Shown: in pieces, positions 36,807-45,867 of the stretch
Position numbering within the stretch: position 1 is the stretch's first letter
Layout of the letters: the number at the start of each line of letters is the position of its first letter
Origin: Caulobacter henricii
GTDB lineage: Bacteria > Pseudomonadota > Alphaproteobacteria > Caulobacterales > Caulobacteraceae
Assembly (NCBI RefSeq): GCF_001414055.1
Contig: NZ_CP013002.1
Coordinates: forward strand, 514,501-578,500
Direction of reading: 5' to 3'
Length of the DNA: 64,000 nucleotides
Made by a program: the position numbers and the translations under genes
Notes under the pieces: generated by a model
Told to the model about the DNA's origin: nothing
What the model saw: the letters and a program-made list of their open reading frames with translations, nothing else
The model's database searches: none

Positions 36807-38696
36807 CTAGCGCCGCCCGAACAGCCGCTCGATATCGGCCAGTTTCAGCTCCACATAGGTCGGCCGGCCGTGGTTGCACTGGCCCGAATGCGGCGTGGCC
36901 TCCATCTCGCGCAGCAGGGCGTTCATTTCGGCTCCGTTCAGGCGACGGCCGGCGCGGACGCTGCCGTGGCAGGCCATGGTCGAGCAGACCTCCTCCAGCC
37001 GCTCCTTCAGGGCCAGGGCCTGGCCGTTCTCGGCCAGGTCATCGGCGATGTCGCGCACCAGGCCGGCGGCGTCGGTCTTGCCCAGCAGGGCCGGGGTCTC
37101 GCGTACCAGCACCGCCCCGGGGCCGAAGCTCTCGACGATCAGTCCGAGGCTCGCCAGTTCCTCCGCACGGGCGATGACGCGTTCGGCTTCGGCGGGATCC
37201 AGGTCGACCACCTCAGGCAGAAGCAGGGCCTGGCGGGCGACGCCGCCGGCTTCCATCTCGCGCTTCATGCGCTCATAGACCAGCCGCTCGTGGGCGGCAT
37301 GCTGGTCGACGATGACCATGCCGTCGCGGGTCTGGGCGACGATATAGGTCTCGTGAACCTGGGCCCGGGCCGCGCCCAGCGGAAAGTCCACGGGATCGAA
37401 GGGGGCTGAACCATCCTGTGGATAACTCTGCCCCTGTTGCGGGGTCAGCACGGCCTCGAAGGCCTCGGCCATGCCGGGGCCGAACCCGGGCTCGACCCGG
37501 GCCGAAACGTCCGACAGACCCGGAAGGGTCAGGGGGCGCTGGGTCGGCGGAGTCCAGCCTCCGTCCCGCCAGGCCGAGAAGCCGGCGGGCGAGGGGCCGG
37601 GTTGATAGCCGGGGAACGCGCCCGGCTGGGTCCTGAGACTGTCGAGAGCCTGGGACGCCACCGTGGTCGAGGCCCGGTGACCGGCCCCGGCCAGGGCATG
37701 ACGCAGGGCCCCGACGATCAGGCCGCGCACCAGGGCCGGATCGCGGAAGCGGACCTCTGCCTTGGCCGGATGGACATTGACGTCGACTTCGGCGGTGTCG
37801 AGCGACACATAGAGCGCGGCCGTCGGGTGGCGGTCGCGAGCCAGGAAATCGGCATAGGCGGCGCGCAGGGCACCCTGCAGCAGCCGGTCGCGCACGGGCC
37901 GGCCGTTGACGAACAGATACTGGTGGGCGGCATTGCCGCGATTATAGGTCGGCAGACCGGCAAAGCCGGTCAAACGCACGCCGTCGCGGGTCTGGTCGAT
38001 CTCGATGGCATTGGCCTGGAAGTCACGGCCCAGAACAGCGGCCAGACGGGCCAGGCGGCCCTGCGGACCCGGCTGTTCGGGCGGCAGGCGCAGGATACGG
38101 CGGCCGTCGATGTCCAGCGAGAAACCGACCGCCTCATGGGCCATGGCCTGGCGCTTGATCTCCTCGGTGATCGCCAGGGCCTCGGCGCGCTCCGACTTCA
38201 TGAACTTCAGCCGGGCCGGGGTAGCGTAGAACAGGTCGCGCACCTCGATCCGGGCCCCATGCGGGCCCGGGAAGGCCGCCGGTGCCACCTCGCCGACCTG
38301 ACCGCCCTCAACGAGGATCGAGAAGGCGTCCTTCTCGCCCTTGGCCCGGGAAGCGATCGACAGCCGGGCCACCGAGCCGATCGAGGGCAGGGCCTCGCCC
38401 CGGAAGCCCATGGTGTGGATGCGCAGGAGGTCCCAAAGGCCGTCGGCGTCCGGCGCGAGCTTGGAGGTCGCATGGCGCTCGATGGCTACCGGCAGCTCTT
38501 CGGCGCTCAGACCCATGCCGTCATCGGCCACCAGGATCCGGGTCAGGCCGCCGCCATGGGCTTCGACCTCGATCCGCGTGGCCCCGGCATCGATGGCATT
38601 GTCGACCAGTTCCTTGATGGCGCTGGCCGGCCGCTCGACCACCTCGCCGGCGGCGATGCGGTTGACGGTCTCGGGCGGCAGGCGGCGGATCGGCAT
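36807..38696 (-). CDS. mutL: DNA mismatch repair protein MutL
   Basis: The 629-residue protein has the GHKL ATPase start ([54 protein letters not shown]), a proline-rich linker (about 340-420), and a C-terminal domain with the endonuclease motif [14 protein letters not shown] and the later ACHGSVRAG and [10 protein letters not shown] motifs. It therefore looks like a nicking MutL, as in bacteria without MutH. It matches MutS-detected mismatches to strand cutting. Confidence 0.96.
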   Translation of the reverse strand: MPIRRLPPETVNRIAAGEVVERPASAIKELVDNAIDAGATRIEVEAHGGGLTRILVADDGMGLSAEELPVAIERHATSKLAPDADGLWDLLRIHTMGFRGEALPSIGSVARLSIASRAKGEKDAFSILVEGGQVGEVAPAAFPGPHGARIEVRDLFYATPARLKFMKSERAEALAITEEIKRQAMAHEAVGFSLDIDGRRILRLPPEQPGPQGRLARLAAVLGRDFQANAIEIDQTRDGVRLTGFAGLPTYNRGNAAHQYLFVNGRPVRDRLLQGALRAAYADFLARDRHPTAALYVSLDTAEVDVNVHPAKAEVRFRDPALVRGLIVGALRHALAGAGHRASTTVASQALDSLRTQPGAFPGYQPGPSPAGFSAWRDGGWTPPTQRPLTLPGLSDVSARVEPGFGPGMAEAFEAVLTPQQGQSYPQDGSAPFDPVDFPLGAARAQVHETYIVAQTRDGMVIVDQHAAHERLVYERMKREMEAGGVARQALLLPEVVDLDPAEAERVIARAEELASLGLIVESFGPGAVLVRETPALLGKTDAAGLVRDIADDLAENGQALALKERLEEVCSTMACHGSVRAGRRLNGAEMNALLREMEATPHSGQCNHGRPTYVELKLADIERLFGRR

Positions 38697-38836
38697 GGTC
38701 GGACTTTCGAGGCGGGGCGGCGTAGCCGACCTGGCATTGCGTCTTCGTAATTTGACCCGCCGGGTGCCGGGCCCTTCAAGTCACAAAGAGCCGATCATTC
38801 TAGATCGATTCCACCACCCTTCGAGGATCAGAGATA

Positions 38837-39838
38837 GTGACGATCGGCTCCAAAGCATCCCAGGTCGCCGCCTTGGCCGGCACGCTCGCCCTGCTGGGCA
38901 GTGCCCAGGTCCAGGCCCAGTCCACGCCTGTCGACCTTCAGCGGGTCGATCCGGAGGCCAATCTGGTTGAGGAACTGGTGGTCAACGCCAAGCTGCCAGG
39001 TCCCGCCTGGTGGAAGGTGTCCGACGCCGACAGCACCGTCTACGTGCTGGCGGTGCCGGCCATTGCCCCCAAGGGGTTGGCTTTCGATACCTCGGTGATC
39101 GAGCGGCGGCTGGACGGCGCCAACCGTCTGATCCTGGCGCCGGAGCCCAAGATCAATGTCGTGCGCGTCGTCAGCCTCGCCGTTGGAGGCCGTCGCTACT
39201 TCCTGACCGACACCCCGATGCGCCAGACCTTGCCGTCGGACCTTCGCGCCCGCCTGGAGGCCCGCCTGAAGACCGCTGGCGAGGACGCCGACAGCATGGA
39301 CGATATCAAGCCGGCCTTTGCCGGATTCCTGGTCGCCAACATGAAATCAGGCGGCTCGGTTTCGATCAGCGGCGGCTCGGTCGGGGATCGCATCGAGAAG
39401 ATCGCTCGTAAGGGTGACCTTAAGAAGCGCCCGAAGATCCAGGAGCTTGAGGGTTATGATGTGATCGACACGCTGAAGGCCGTGGGCTCGCTGCCCAAGA
39501 CCCAGCAGGAGTTCTGCCTGGATGCCGGCCTGCGCGAGGCGGATGCGGGTGGTCCCGGGATCGAAGAAACGGCCCGGCGCTGGGCCGAGGGCGACGTGGT
39601 CAAGCTGGCCGCCGCCGACCGGGGCTATCAGGCCTGTCTGTCGGCCACGCCGCGGGTGGCGACCGAGATTCGCCAGACCATCGAGCGTTCGACCAGCGCC
39701 ATCGAGGCGGCGCTGAAAGTGCCGGGCAAGTCGGTGGCCCTGGTCAATTTCCGTCCTCTGCTGGCCGAGCAGGGCGTCCTGGCACGCTTGCGCGCCAAGG
39801 GCCTCAAGGTGACGACGCCAGCCGATAGCGCGCCCTAA
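38837..39838 (+). CDS. TraB/GumN-family protein, degenerate copy 1
   Basis: The 333-residue protein has a signal peptide (about 1-28, ending VQAQ) and the TraB/GumN core (LPGPAWWKVSDADSTVYVLAVPAIAPKG...LILAPEP). In the family, the first strand ends in GTxH (for example LFGTIH) and a late segment has GxxH; here these read LAVPA and LVNFRPLLAEQG, so both histidines are gone. A binding or structural role is more likely than the metalloprotease activity known for TIKI relatives. It starts with GTG. The repeat at 39837 begins at its stop codon. The next gene is a paralogue. Confidence 0.8.
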   Translation: MTIGSKASQVAALAGTLALLGSAQVQAQSTPVDLQRVDPEANLVEELVVNAKLPGPAWWKVSDADSTVYVLAVPAIAPKGLAFDTSVIERRLDGANRLILAPEPKINVVRVVSLAVGGRRYFLTDTPMRQTLPSDLRARLEARLKTAGEDADSMDDIKPAFAGFLVANMKSGGSVSISGGSVGDRIEKIARKGDLKKRPKIQELEGYDVIDTLKAVGSLPKTQQEFCLDAGLREADAGGPGIEETARRWAEGDVVKLAAADRGYQACLSATPRVATEIRQTIERSTSAIEAALKVPGKSVALVNFRPLLAEQGVLARLRAKGLKVTTPADSAP

Positions 39839-39900
39839 ACTTCTGATTTAGAGCCCTTTTCGCCCGCCCCTGATGAAGCGATCAGGTCGAAAAGGGCTCC
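39837..39900. repeat. Dispersed hairpin repeat, family A copy 1
   Basis: GAGCCCTTTTCG (39851-39862) and CGAAAAGGGCTC (39888-39899) are perfect inverted arms, with CTGAT/ATCAG nested inside. The 64-base unit matches the one at 55048-55111 with six differences. It also may end transcription of the TraB gene. Confidence 0.85.
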
Positions 39901-39964
39901 AGGTCAAGCTTTGGCCGCAAGGGCCGTGTCATGTCGCCTGATCAATCAGGGGAAGTCGACCATC

Positions 39965-40900
39965 ATGAGATTCGCAGTTCTGGGCGCGGTGCTGACCGCC
40001 TTGTCGCCGCTCGTCTGCCATGCCCAGGCCATGGATGATCCCGAGGCGGTGGTGGTCGAGGCGCTGGTGGTCAATGCCAAGCTGCCCGGACCGGCCTGGT
40101 GGCGCATCTCCGACGGCGACACCACGATCTACATGCTGGGGACCCTGGCCTCCTTGCCCAAGGATATGGCCTGGGACACCTCGGTGCTCAGCCGTCGTCT
40201 GAACGGGGCCTTTGCCCTGATCCTTCCGCCGGAGGGACGGGCCGGGGTGACCGATATTCCCGCCCTCCTGTCCCTGCGCGGCAAGCTGAAGTCCGACCGG
40301 CCGCTCGACCAGATGGCCCCGGAGCTTGCGCCCCGTCTGGCGCGGGTCCGCACCCAGTTGGGCAAGAAGCCCGGCAGCTACAACGAGTGGAGCCCGCTGG
40401 GCGCGGGCATCATGATCGCCACGGACTATCAGAAGACCACGAAACTGGAGTCGAGCGAGCCGGAACGCACCGTGGACAGGCTGGCCCGCAAGCATCGGGT
40501 CAAGACGCGCCTGGCCGGCACCTACAAGGCCATGCCGGTGGTCAAGGCCGTCGTTCGGCAGCATTCGGCCGAGGTCGGCCTGACCTGTCTGGAGGGGGTG
40601 CTCAGCGAGGCCGAAGCCGGCAGCTCTGCTGTGCGTGAGGCGGCTGAAGCCTGGGCGAACGGCGATGTGCGCGGGGCCATTGCCGGGCCGCGCAACTTCC
40701 AGCGCTGCATTCGCGGCCTGCCGGGCATGCCCGAACTGGAACGTCGGGCCATGGACGATGAGGTGGCGGCCCTGACCGAAGCGATGAAGACCCCGGGCCA
40801 TGCCGTGGCGGTGTTCTCGATCCGCGGCCTGGTGGCCCAGAACGGTCTGCTGGACCGCATGCGGGCCAAGGGCTTCACGGTGAAGACGCCGGGGGACTGA
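39965..40900 (+). CDS. TraB/GumN-family protein, degenerate copy 2
   Basis: The 311-residue protein has a signal peptide (MRFAVLGAVLTALSPLVCHAQ) and the block LPGPAWWRISDGDTTIYMLGTLASLPKDMAWDTS, closer to the family than copy 1. The expected GTxH reads GTLA, and the late GxxH region reads VFSIRGLVAQNG, so both histidines are missing here too. The rest (LTCLEGVLSEAEAGSS, QRCIRGLPGMPELERR) parallels copy 1. It is a periplasmic protein of unknown role. The ATG at 39965 is preceded by GGGGAAG at about 14 bases; an in-frame codon at 39911 would precede the signal peptide. Confidence 0.8.
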   Translation: MRFAVLGAVLTALSPLVCHAQAMDDPEAVVVEALVVNAKLPGPAWWRISDGDTTIYMLGTLASLPKDMAWDTSVLSRRLNGAFALILPPEGRAGVTDIPALLSLRGKLKSDRPLDQMAPELAPRLARVRTQLGKKPGSYNEWSPLGAGIMIATDYQKTTKLESSEPERTVDRLARKHRVKTRLAGTYKAMPVVKAVVRQHSAEVGLTCLEGVLSEAEAGSSAVREAAEAWANGDVRGAIAGPRNFQRCIRGLPGMPELERRAMDDEVAALTEAMKTPGHAVAVFSIRGLVAQNGLLDRMRAKGFTVKTPGD

Positions 40901-40907
40901 TTCATTC

Positions 40908-41036
40908 CGCTCTCCCCGGCGAAGGCCGGGGCCCAGATCGAACCCCGTGAGTTCGTCAAGCGGGCAGAGGCGGAAGGCGCATCATCCCCAGCCACTCAGG
41001 CTGGATCTGGGCCCCGGCTTTCGCCGGGGAGAGCGG
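40908..41036. repeat. Dispersed palindromic repeat, family B copy 1
   Basis: The outer arms start CCGCTCTCCCCGGCGAA and end TTCGCCGGGGAGAGCGG, continuing inward to GGGCCCAGATC/GATCTGGGCCC. About 65 bases of less conserved centre lie between. A second copy is at 45725-45855. Confidence 0.9.
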
Positions 41037-41057
41037 ATCGTGTTGATCCAGACCGAA

Positions 41058-41090
41058 ACCGGCCCCGAAAGCGGTGCTTCCGGGGCCGGT
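41058..41090 (-). terminator. Probable terminator after the DUF3035 gene
   Basis: ACCGGCCCCG and CGGGGCCGGT pair, with AAGC/GCTT inside. The stem is strong, but on the reverse strand only TTTCGG follows, so termination may be incomplete. Confidence 0.45.
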
Positions 41091-41117
41091 CAAATATCGA
41101 AGCGGTGAGTTGAAGCC

Positions 41118-41687
41118 CTACAGGCCCGGCAGCTTGATCCGAGTCTGCTTCTCGCGGCTGATCACCACCTTGCCGGGACCCATCAGGGCCTTCAGGCGGG
41201 CTTCTTCGGCGGCGGCATCGACCACGACCGGCGCATCGGCACCGGTTTCGCTGCTGGTGGCGGCCACCTGGGCAGCCTTGTCCTTTTTCCAGAACATCAC
41301 CTTGCTGGCGAAGCTCTCGTCCTTGTGGGCCAGGTCGCCGGTCTCGTCATCGACCACGAAGCGGATCAGCGGATCGGCCTTCTCGACACCGGCCTTGGCG
41401 ACCAGCAGCTTTTCACCGTCCGAGCGGCCGGCGGCCAGGCTCTGGCCGATCAGGGCCTGACGCGCGGCGCTTTCCGGCTGCAGCTCCTGCGGGCGGGGCT
41501 CGCCGGGGGCCGGCGGACGCAGGGCGTAATCAGGCGGCACGACCAGCGGGGCCTTGGTGACGACGCGGAATTCGTCGGGAACCACCTTGCTCATGCCCAG
41601 CGCCTTGGAGGCCGATTGGCAACCGGCGAGGCCCGTGGCGGCTACAGCAGCCAGAACGCTCAGGGTCGCGACCCGATTGAAACTCAT
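41118..41687 (-). CDS. DUF3035-type lipoprotein
   Basis: The 189-residue protein has a lipoprotein signal (SVLAAVAATGLAGC, cysteine at residue 23). Then comes the DUF3035 motif PDEFRVVTKAPLVVPPDYALRPPAPGEPRPQEL, which is common in alphaproteobacteria. The rest is alanine-rich and helical, with a short end (GPGKVVISREKQTRIKLPGL). It sits after lspA, whose product processes lipoproteins, on the same strand and 96 bases away. Its role is unknown; envelope assembly has been proposed for relatives. Confidence 0.83.
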   Translation of the reverse strand: MSFNRVATLSVLAAVAATGLAGCQSASKALGMSKVVPDEFRVVTKAPLVVPPDYALRPPAPGEPRPQELQPESAARQALIGQSLAAGRSDGEKLLVAKAGVEKADPLIRFVVDDETGDLAHKDESFASKVMFWKKDKAAQVAATSSETGADAPVVVDAAAEEARLKALMGPGKVVISREKQTRIKLPGL

Positions 41688-41783
41688 GAACCCATGCTCC
41701 AGCGGGCCCTTGCGGGCCGAAATTCAGAGCGCACTCGATACGACATCAAGGCGCGGGTGCCAATGTCTCTTGCGATTGCGGCC

Positions 41784-42293
41784 TTATTCGGTCGGATGGG
41801 CCAGCTTGTCCTCGCCGGTGAGGAAGCTGTCGAGCAGCAGGAAGGCCACGCCCACCGAGATCGCGGCGTCGGCGATGTTGAAGATCCAGGGGAAATAGAG
41901 GTCGCGCACGTCGATGAAGTCGGCGACCGCACCATAGATCACCCGGTCGATCAGGTTGTTGCCGATCGCTCCGCCGATGATCAGGCCCAGACCAACGGCC
42001 ATCAGCGGTCGGACCGCCTTGCGCGCCCACAGGGTCAGGCCCACGACGACGACGGTCGAGAAGCCGGTCAGCAGCCAGCGGCCCCATTCGGCATGGCCAC
42101 TGAGCAGGCCAAAGCTCATGCCCCGGTTCCAGACCATGGTCAGGTCGACGGGGCCGGGCAGGAGGACGGTGCCCCGAGCCTCGAGGTTCAGCCCGTGCAG
42201 GATCCAGAGCTTGGTCAGCTGGTCGAGGGCGACCGTCGCTACAGCGATGGCATAGGCGATCCAGCCTTGGCGGGTGATGTTTAGTGCGGTCAC
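41784..42293 (-). CDS. lspA: Lipoprotein signal peptidase
   Basis: The 169-residue protein has four membrane helices and the two catalytic aspartates in the family motifs: GGAIGNNLIDRVIYGAVADFI and FNIADAAISVG, preceded by NRGMSFGLL. It cleaves prolipoproteins after lipidation. The start is taken as a GTG at 42293, because the frame upstream (to 42434) is read through a palindromic repeat and adds 47 residues without family character. It lies downstream of ileS, a very common order. Confidence 0.92.
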   Translation of the reverse strand: MTALNITRQGWIAYAIAVATVALDQLTKLWILHGLNLEARGTVLLPGPVDLTMVWNRGMSFGLLSGHAEWGRWLLTGFSTVVVVGLTLWARKAVRPLMAVGLGLIIGGAIGNNLIDRVIYGAVADFIDVRDLYFPWIFNIADAAISVGVAFLLLDSFLTGEDKLAHPTE

Positions 42294-42307
42294 TCTGAAC
42301 CCCTTTT

Positions 42308-42428
42308 CCTTCTCCCCCTGCGGGAGAAGGTGGCCTGCGCAGCAGGTCGGATGAGGGGTTTCTCCGGTCGCGCCGTGCAACCCCTCATCCGTCGCTGCCG
42401 CGATACCTTCTCCCGCAAGGGGAGAAGG
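42308..42428. repeat. Dispersed palindromic repeat, family C copy 1
   Basis: Arms CCTTCTCCCCCTGCGGGAGA and TCTCCCGCAAGGGGAGAAGG flank inner CGGATGAGGGGTT/AACCCCTCATCCG. It fills the gap between ileS and lspA. A second copy is at 61061-61182. Confidence 0.9.
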
Positions 42429-42437
42429 AAGCAAAGC

Positions 42438-45413
42438 TTACCGTCCTTGGCTATCCCACCAGGCCACAGCCTCCGCGTCGCGCAGGCTGAGCTCGGGATA
42501 GAGCGGATTTGTGCCGACCTCGGGCAGGATGCGCCAGGAGCGGGCGCACTTGTTGCCCTGGGCCTGGGCCGGGTCCACCGACACGCCCTTGACCTCGTCG
42601 GTCGTGAAGGCCCCGCCCTCGCCGGCGACCAGGGTCGCGGCGCTGGTGCGGAACACCTCGGCGGCGTCGAGGCCGTCAAAGGCGGCCAGCAGCTCCGGAT
42701 CGGCGATATGGACCACCGGCGCGGACTCCAGGGCCGAACCGATGCGCTTTTCACGCCGTTCGACCTCCAGAGCGCCGGTGACCACCGACATCACCGTTTC
42801 GACCCTGGCCCAGCGGGCGGCCTCGGCGGGATTGTGCCACTGGGCCGGCGTTTCAGGCATCACCCGCAGGCTGTTGGAGCCCGCCTCGGGGAAGCGCGTC
42901 ATCCACGCCTCTTCCATGGTGAAGCTGGTCAGGGGCGAAAGCCAGATGGTCAGGCGCTCGAAGACATAGTCCAGCACGGTGCGATAGGCCCGGCGGCGCA
43001 GTTCCGTCGGCTTGTCGCAATAGAGGCTGTCCTTGCGGATATCGAAGAACAGGGTCGACAGGTCGCCCTGGCAGAACTCGATCAGCGGCCGGGTGACGTC
43101 GCTGAAGCGATAGGTCTCGTAGGCGGCGCGGACCTGACCATCCAGCTCCCAAAGACGGTGCAGGATGAACTTCTCCAGCGGCGGGAAGTCGTCATAGTTC
43201 GTCACCCGTTCGGCCTCGTCGAAGCCGGCGAGGGCGCCCAGCAGATAGCGGGTGGTGTTGCGCAGCTTGCGATAGGCGTCGGTCGTGGTGGCCAGGATGG
43301 TCTTGCCGATCCGCTGGTCTTCCGAATAGTCGACCATGGCCGTCCACAGTCGCAGGATCTCGGCGCCGGACTCCTTGGTGACGGCCTGGGGCTCGACGGT
43401 GTTGCCCTTGGACTTGGACATCTTCTCGCCGTTCTCATCCTGGGTGAACCCGTGGGTGAGCACCGCCTTGTAGGGCGCGCGGCCGCGGGTGCCGCAGCCT
43501 TCGAGCAGGGACGACTGGAACCAGCCGCGATGCTGGTCGGAACCTTCCAGATAGAGATCGGCCGGCCAGTGGCTGTCGGCCCGGCCTTCGATCGTGAAGG
43601 CGTGGGTGCAGCCCGAGTCGAACCAGACATCGAGGATGTCGACGACCTTTTCGTACTGGGCCGGATCATGGGCCTCGCCGAGGAACGCGGCGTCGGGACG
43701 GGTGAACCAGGCGTCGGCCCCGCCTTCGCGGATGGCGTCCAGGATGCGGGCATTGACGGCGTCGTCCATCAGCGGCTGGCCGCTGTCCTTGTCGACGAAC
43801 ATGGCGAGCGGCGTACCCCAGGCGCGCTGGCGGCTGACCAGCCAGTCGGGACGGCTCTCGACCATCGAACCGATGCGGTTGCGGCCGGCGTCGGGATGGA
43901 AGGCGGTGTCGGCAATGGCCTGGATGGCGGTCTCGCGCAGGGTCTTGCCGCTCGCCAGCGGCTGATCCATGCGGATGAACCACTGGGGCGTGTTGCGGAA
44001 CAGGATGGGAGCCTTGGAGCGCCAGCTATGCGGATAGCTGTGCTCGACCCGGCCGCGCGCCAGCAGGTTGCCGGCCTCAATCAATTTGTCCATCACCGCG
44101 CCATTGGCAGGACCGAACTTGCCGGCCTTCTTGCCCTCGGTCTCGATGACCTTGAGGCCCGCGAACAGCGGGACGTGCGGGTAGTAGGCCCCGTCGGGAT
44201 CGACGGTATCGGGGATGGAATCGAGGCTGTAGCCGCTCTTCAGCCAGACCAGATAGTCGTCGGCCCCGTGGCCCGGGGCCGTGTGGACGAAGCCGGTGCC
44301 GGCGTCATCGGTCACGTGGTCGCCGGCCAGCAGCGGCACGTCGAAGCCGAAGCCCCCAACGGGATCAGAGTCGAACTGGGCCAGCGGGTGGGCACAGATC
44401 AGGCCGGTCGGGTCGATGGGCTCGACGCGGCGCCAGGTGGCGACCTTGGCGGCCTTTCGCACATCTTCGGCCAGCTTGTCGGCGACGATCAGGCGGTCGC
44501 CCGGCTTGGACCACGGGGCGAACTCGAGGTTCTCCTCCAGGGCCTCGACCTCATAGAGGCCGTACGCGACCTTGGGATTGAAGCTGATCGCCCGGTTGGC
44601 CGGGATGGTCCAGGGCGTGGTGGTCCAGATCACCACGCTGGCGTCATTGGGTGGCAGGCGGAAGACATTGTCGCCGGCCGGATTGCCTGACAGGGCGTAA
44701 TGCGCCTCGTCATAGACCTTGACCGGGAACTTCACCCACACCGTCGGCGAAACATGGTCGTGGTACTCGATCTCGGCATCGGCCAGGGCCGTGCGCTCGA
44801 CCGGGCTCCACATCACCGGCTTGGAGCCGCGATAGAGCTGGCCCGAGGCCGCGAACTTGTGGAACTCGGCGACGATCGTGGCCTCGGACGAGAAGTCCAT
44901 GGTGGCGTAGCGGTTCCACCAGTCGCCCAGGATGCCCAGGCGCTGGAACTCGACCTTCTGGGCCTCGATCCAGCCGCCGGCATATTCGCGGCAGCGCTTG
45001 CGGAATTCCTCGGCCGGGACCTCGTCCTTGCGGCGGCCCTTGGCGCGGAACTCTTCCTCGATCTTCCACTCGATCGGCAGGCCGTGGCAGTCCCAGCCGG
45101 GCACATAGTCGACATCATAGCCGAGGGCGAAGCGGCTGCGGACCACGAAGTCCTTCAGCGTTTTGTTGAGGGCATGGCCGATATGGATCGGGCCATTGGC
45201 ATAGGGCGGGCCGTCGTGGAACACGAACAGCGGCGCGCCGTCGGCCTGGCGCTTCTGGCGGATCGCGCCATAGAGCCCCTTGTCAGACAGGGCAGCCCAG
45301 CCCTCAAGGATCTCGGGCTCCTTCTTGGGCAGACCCCCGCGCATCGGGAACGGGGTGTCAGGAAGGAAGACGGTTTCGCGATAGTCGCGGGCGGTCGTGG
45401 CGTCGTCGGCCAT
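42438..45413 (-). CDS. ileS: Isoleucyl-tRNA synthetase
   Basis: The 991-residue class I synthetase has the HIGH motif (PIHIGHALNKTLKDFV; HIGH at 77-80), the editing domain (TDDAGTGFVHTAPGHGADDY), KMSKSKGN near residue 665, and the anticodon-binding end. It charges tRNA-Ile and edits Val-tRNA. The C-terminus is short and shows no CxxC zinc knuckle of the E. coli type. GAGAGCT before the ATG is a weak ribosome site. lspA follows after a palindromic repeat. Confidence 0.98.
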   Translation of the reverse strand: MADDATTARDYRETVFLPDTPFPMRGGLPKKEPEILEGWAALSDKGLYGAIRQKRQADGAPLFVFHDGPPYANGPIHIGHALNKTLKDFVVRSRFALGYDVDYVPGWDCHGLPIEWKIEEEFRAKGRRKDEVPAEEFRKRCREYAGGWIEAQKVEFQRLGILGDWWNRYATMDFSSEATIVAEFHKFAASGQLYRGSKPVMWSPVERTALADAEIEYHDHVSPTVWVKFPVKVYDEAHYALSGNPAGDNVFRLPPNDASVVIWTTTPWTIPANRAISFNPKVAYGLYEVEALEENLEFAPWSKPGDRLIVADKLAEDVRKAAKVATWRRVEPIDPTGLICAHPLAQFDSDPVGGFGFDVPLLAGDHVTDDAGTGFVHTAPGHGADDYLVWLKSGYSLDSIPDTVDPDGAYYPHVPLFAGLKVIETEGKKAGKFGPANGAVMDKLIEAGNLLARGRVEHSYPHSWRSKAPILFRNTPQWFIRMDQPLASGKTLRETAIQAIADTAFHPDAGRNRIGSMVESRPDWLVSRQRAWGTPLAMFVDKDSGQPLMDDAVNARILDAIREGGADAWFTRPDAAFLGEAHDPAQYEKVVDILDVWFDSGCTHAFTIEGRADSHWPADLYLEGSDQHRGWFQSSLLEGCGTRGRAPYKAVLTHGFTQDENGEKMSKSKGNTVEPQAVTKESGAEILRLWTAMVDYSEDQRIGKTILATTTDAYRKLRNTTRYLLGALAGFDEAERVTNYDDFPPLEKFILHRLWELDGQVRAAYETYRFSDVTRPLIEFCQGDLSTLFFDIRKDSLYCDKPTELRRRAYRTVLDYVFERLTIWLSPLTSFTMEEAWMTRFPEAGSNSLRVMPETPAQWHNPAEAARWARVETVMSVVTGALEVERREKRIGSALESAPVVHIADPELLAAFDGLDAAEVFRTSAATLVAGEGGAFTTDEVKGVSVDPAQAQGNKCARSWRILPEVGTNPLYPELSLRDAEAVAWWDSQGR

Positions 45414-45595
45414 GGGAGAGCTATCCAGCTTGGAAGTTCGGAAAGGAAGGTGCGGGTCTTAAGTCCCGGCGCGCGCTCGAACCTGCGTCCAGCGTTACGC
45501 CGGGCGGATAATTCGCGGAGTTTTCCGAACGAAAGTCATGGTCCGGGGATAGCAGAGGGTTTGGTGTGGAGCAAACCCGCAAGCTCCAAACTCGT

Positions 45596-45714
45596 GTCAT
45601 CCCGGACGAGCCCGGCATAGCCGGGTGAAGATCCGGGACCGATCTGGAACGCGGCGCTCAGGCGTCGGTCCCGGATCGGCGCGCTGCGCCCCCGGCTCAA
45701 GGCCGGGGCGGGAT
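45596..45714. repeat. Dispersed palindromic repeat, family D copy 1
   Basis: Starts GTCATCCCGGACGAGCC and has inner arms GATCCGGGACCGA/TCGGTCCCGGATC with GCGGCGCTCAGGC between. A second copy lies at 47101-47210. No gene or control element was seen in the rest of 45414-45867. Confidence 0.9.
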
Positions 45715-45724
45715 AGTAGTGTCT

Positions 45725-45855
45725 CCGCTCTCCCCGGCGAAAGCCGGGGCCCAGATCGAACCCGGAAAGATGGCGGATCGTGAGGCCGGCAGTAGGCGCA
45801 ACACCCCCAGAGGTTCAGGGTGTATCTGGGCCCCGGCTTTCGCCGGGGAGGGCGG
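45725..45855. repeat. Dispersed palindromic repeat, family B copy 2
   Basis: Arms CCGCTCTCCCCGGCGAAAGC and GCTTTCGCCGGGGAGGGCGG match the copy at 40908. The centre (about 65 bases) is mostly different, so the arms are what is conserved. Confidence 0.9.
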
Positions 45856-45867
45856 ACAAAAGTGCAG

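Noticed and set aside
42294..42434. N-terminal extension of lspA
   Set aside because: The extension is translated repeat sequence and precedes the normal LspA start.
42330..44690. Long plus-strand open frame over ileS
   Set aside because: Shadow of ileS, starting inside a palindromic repeat.
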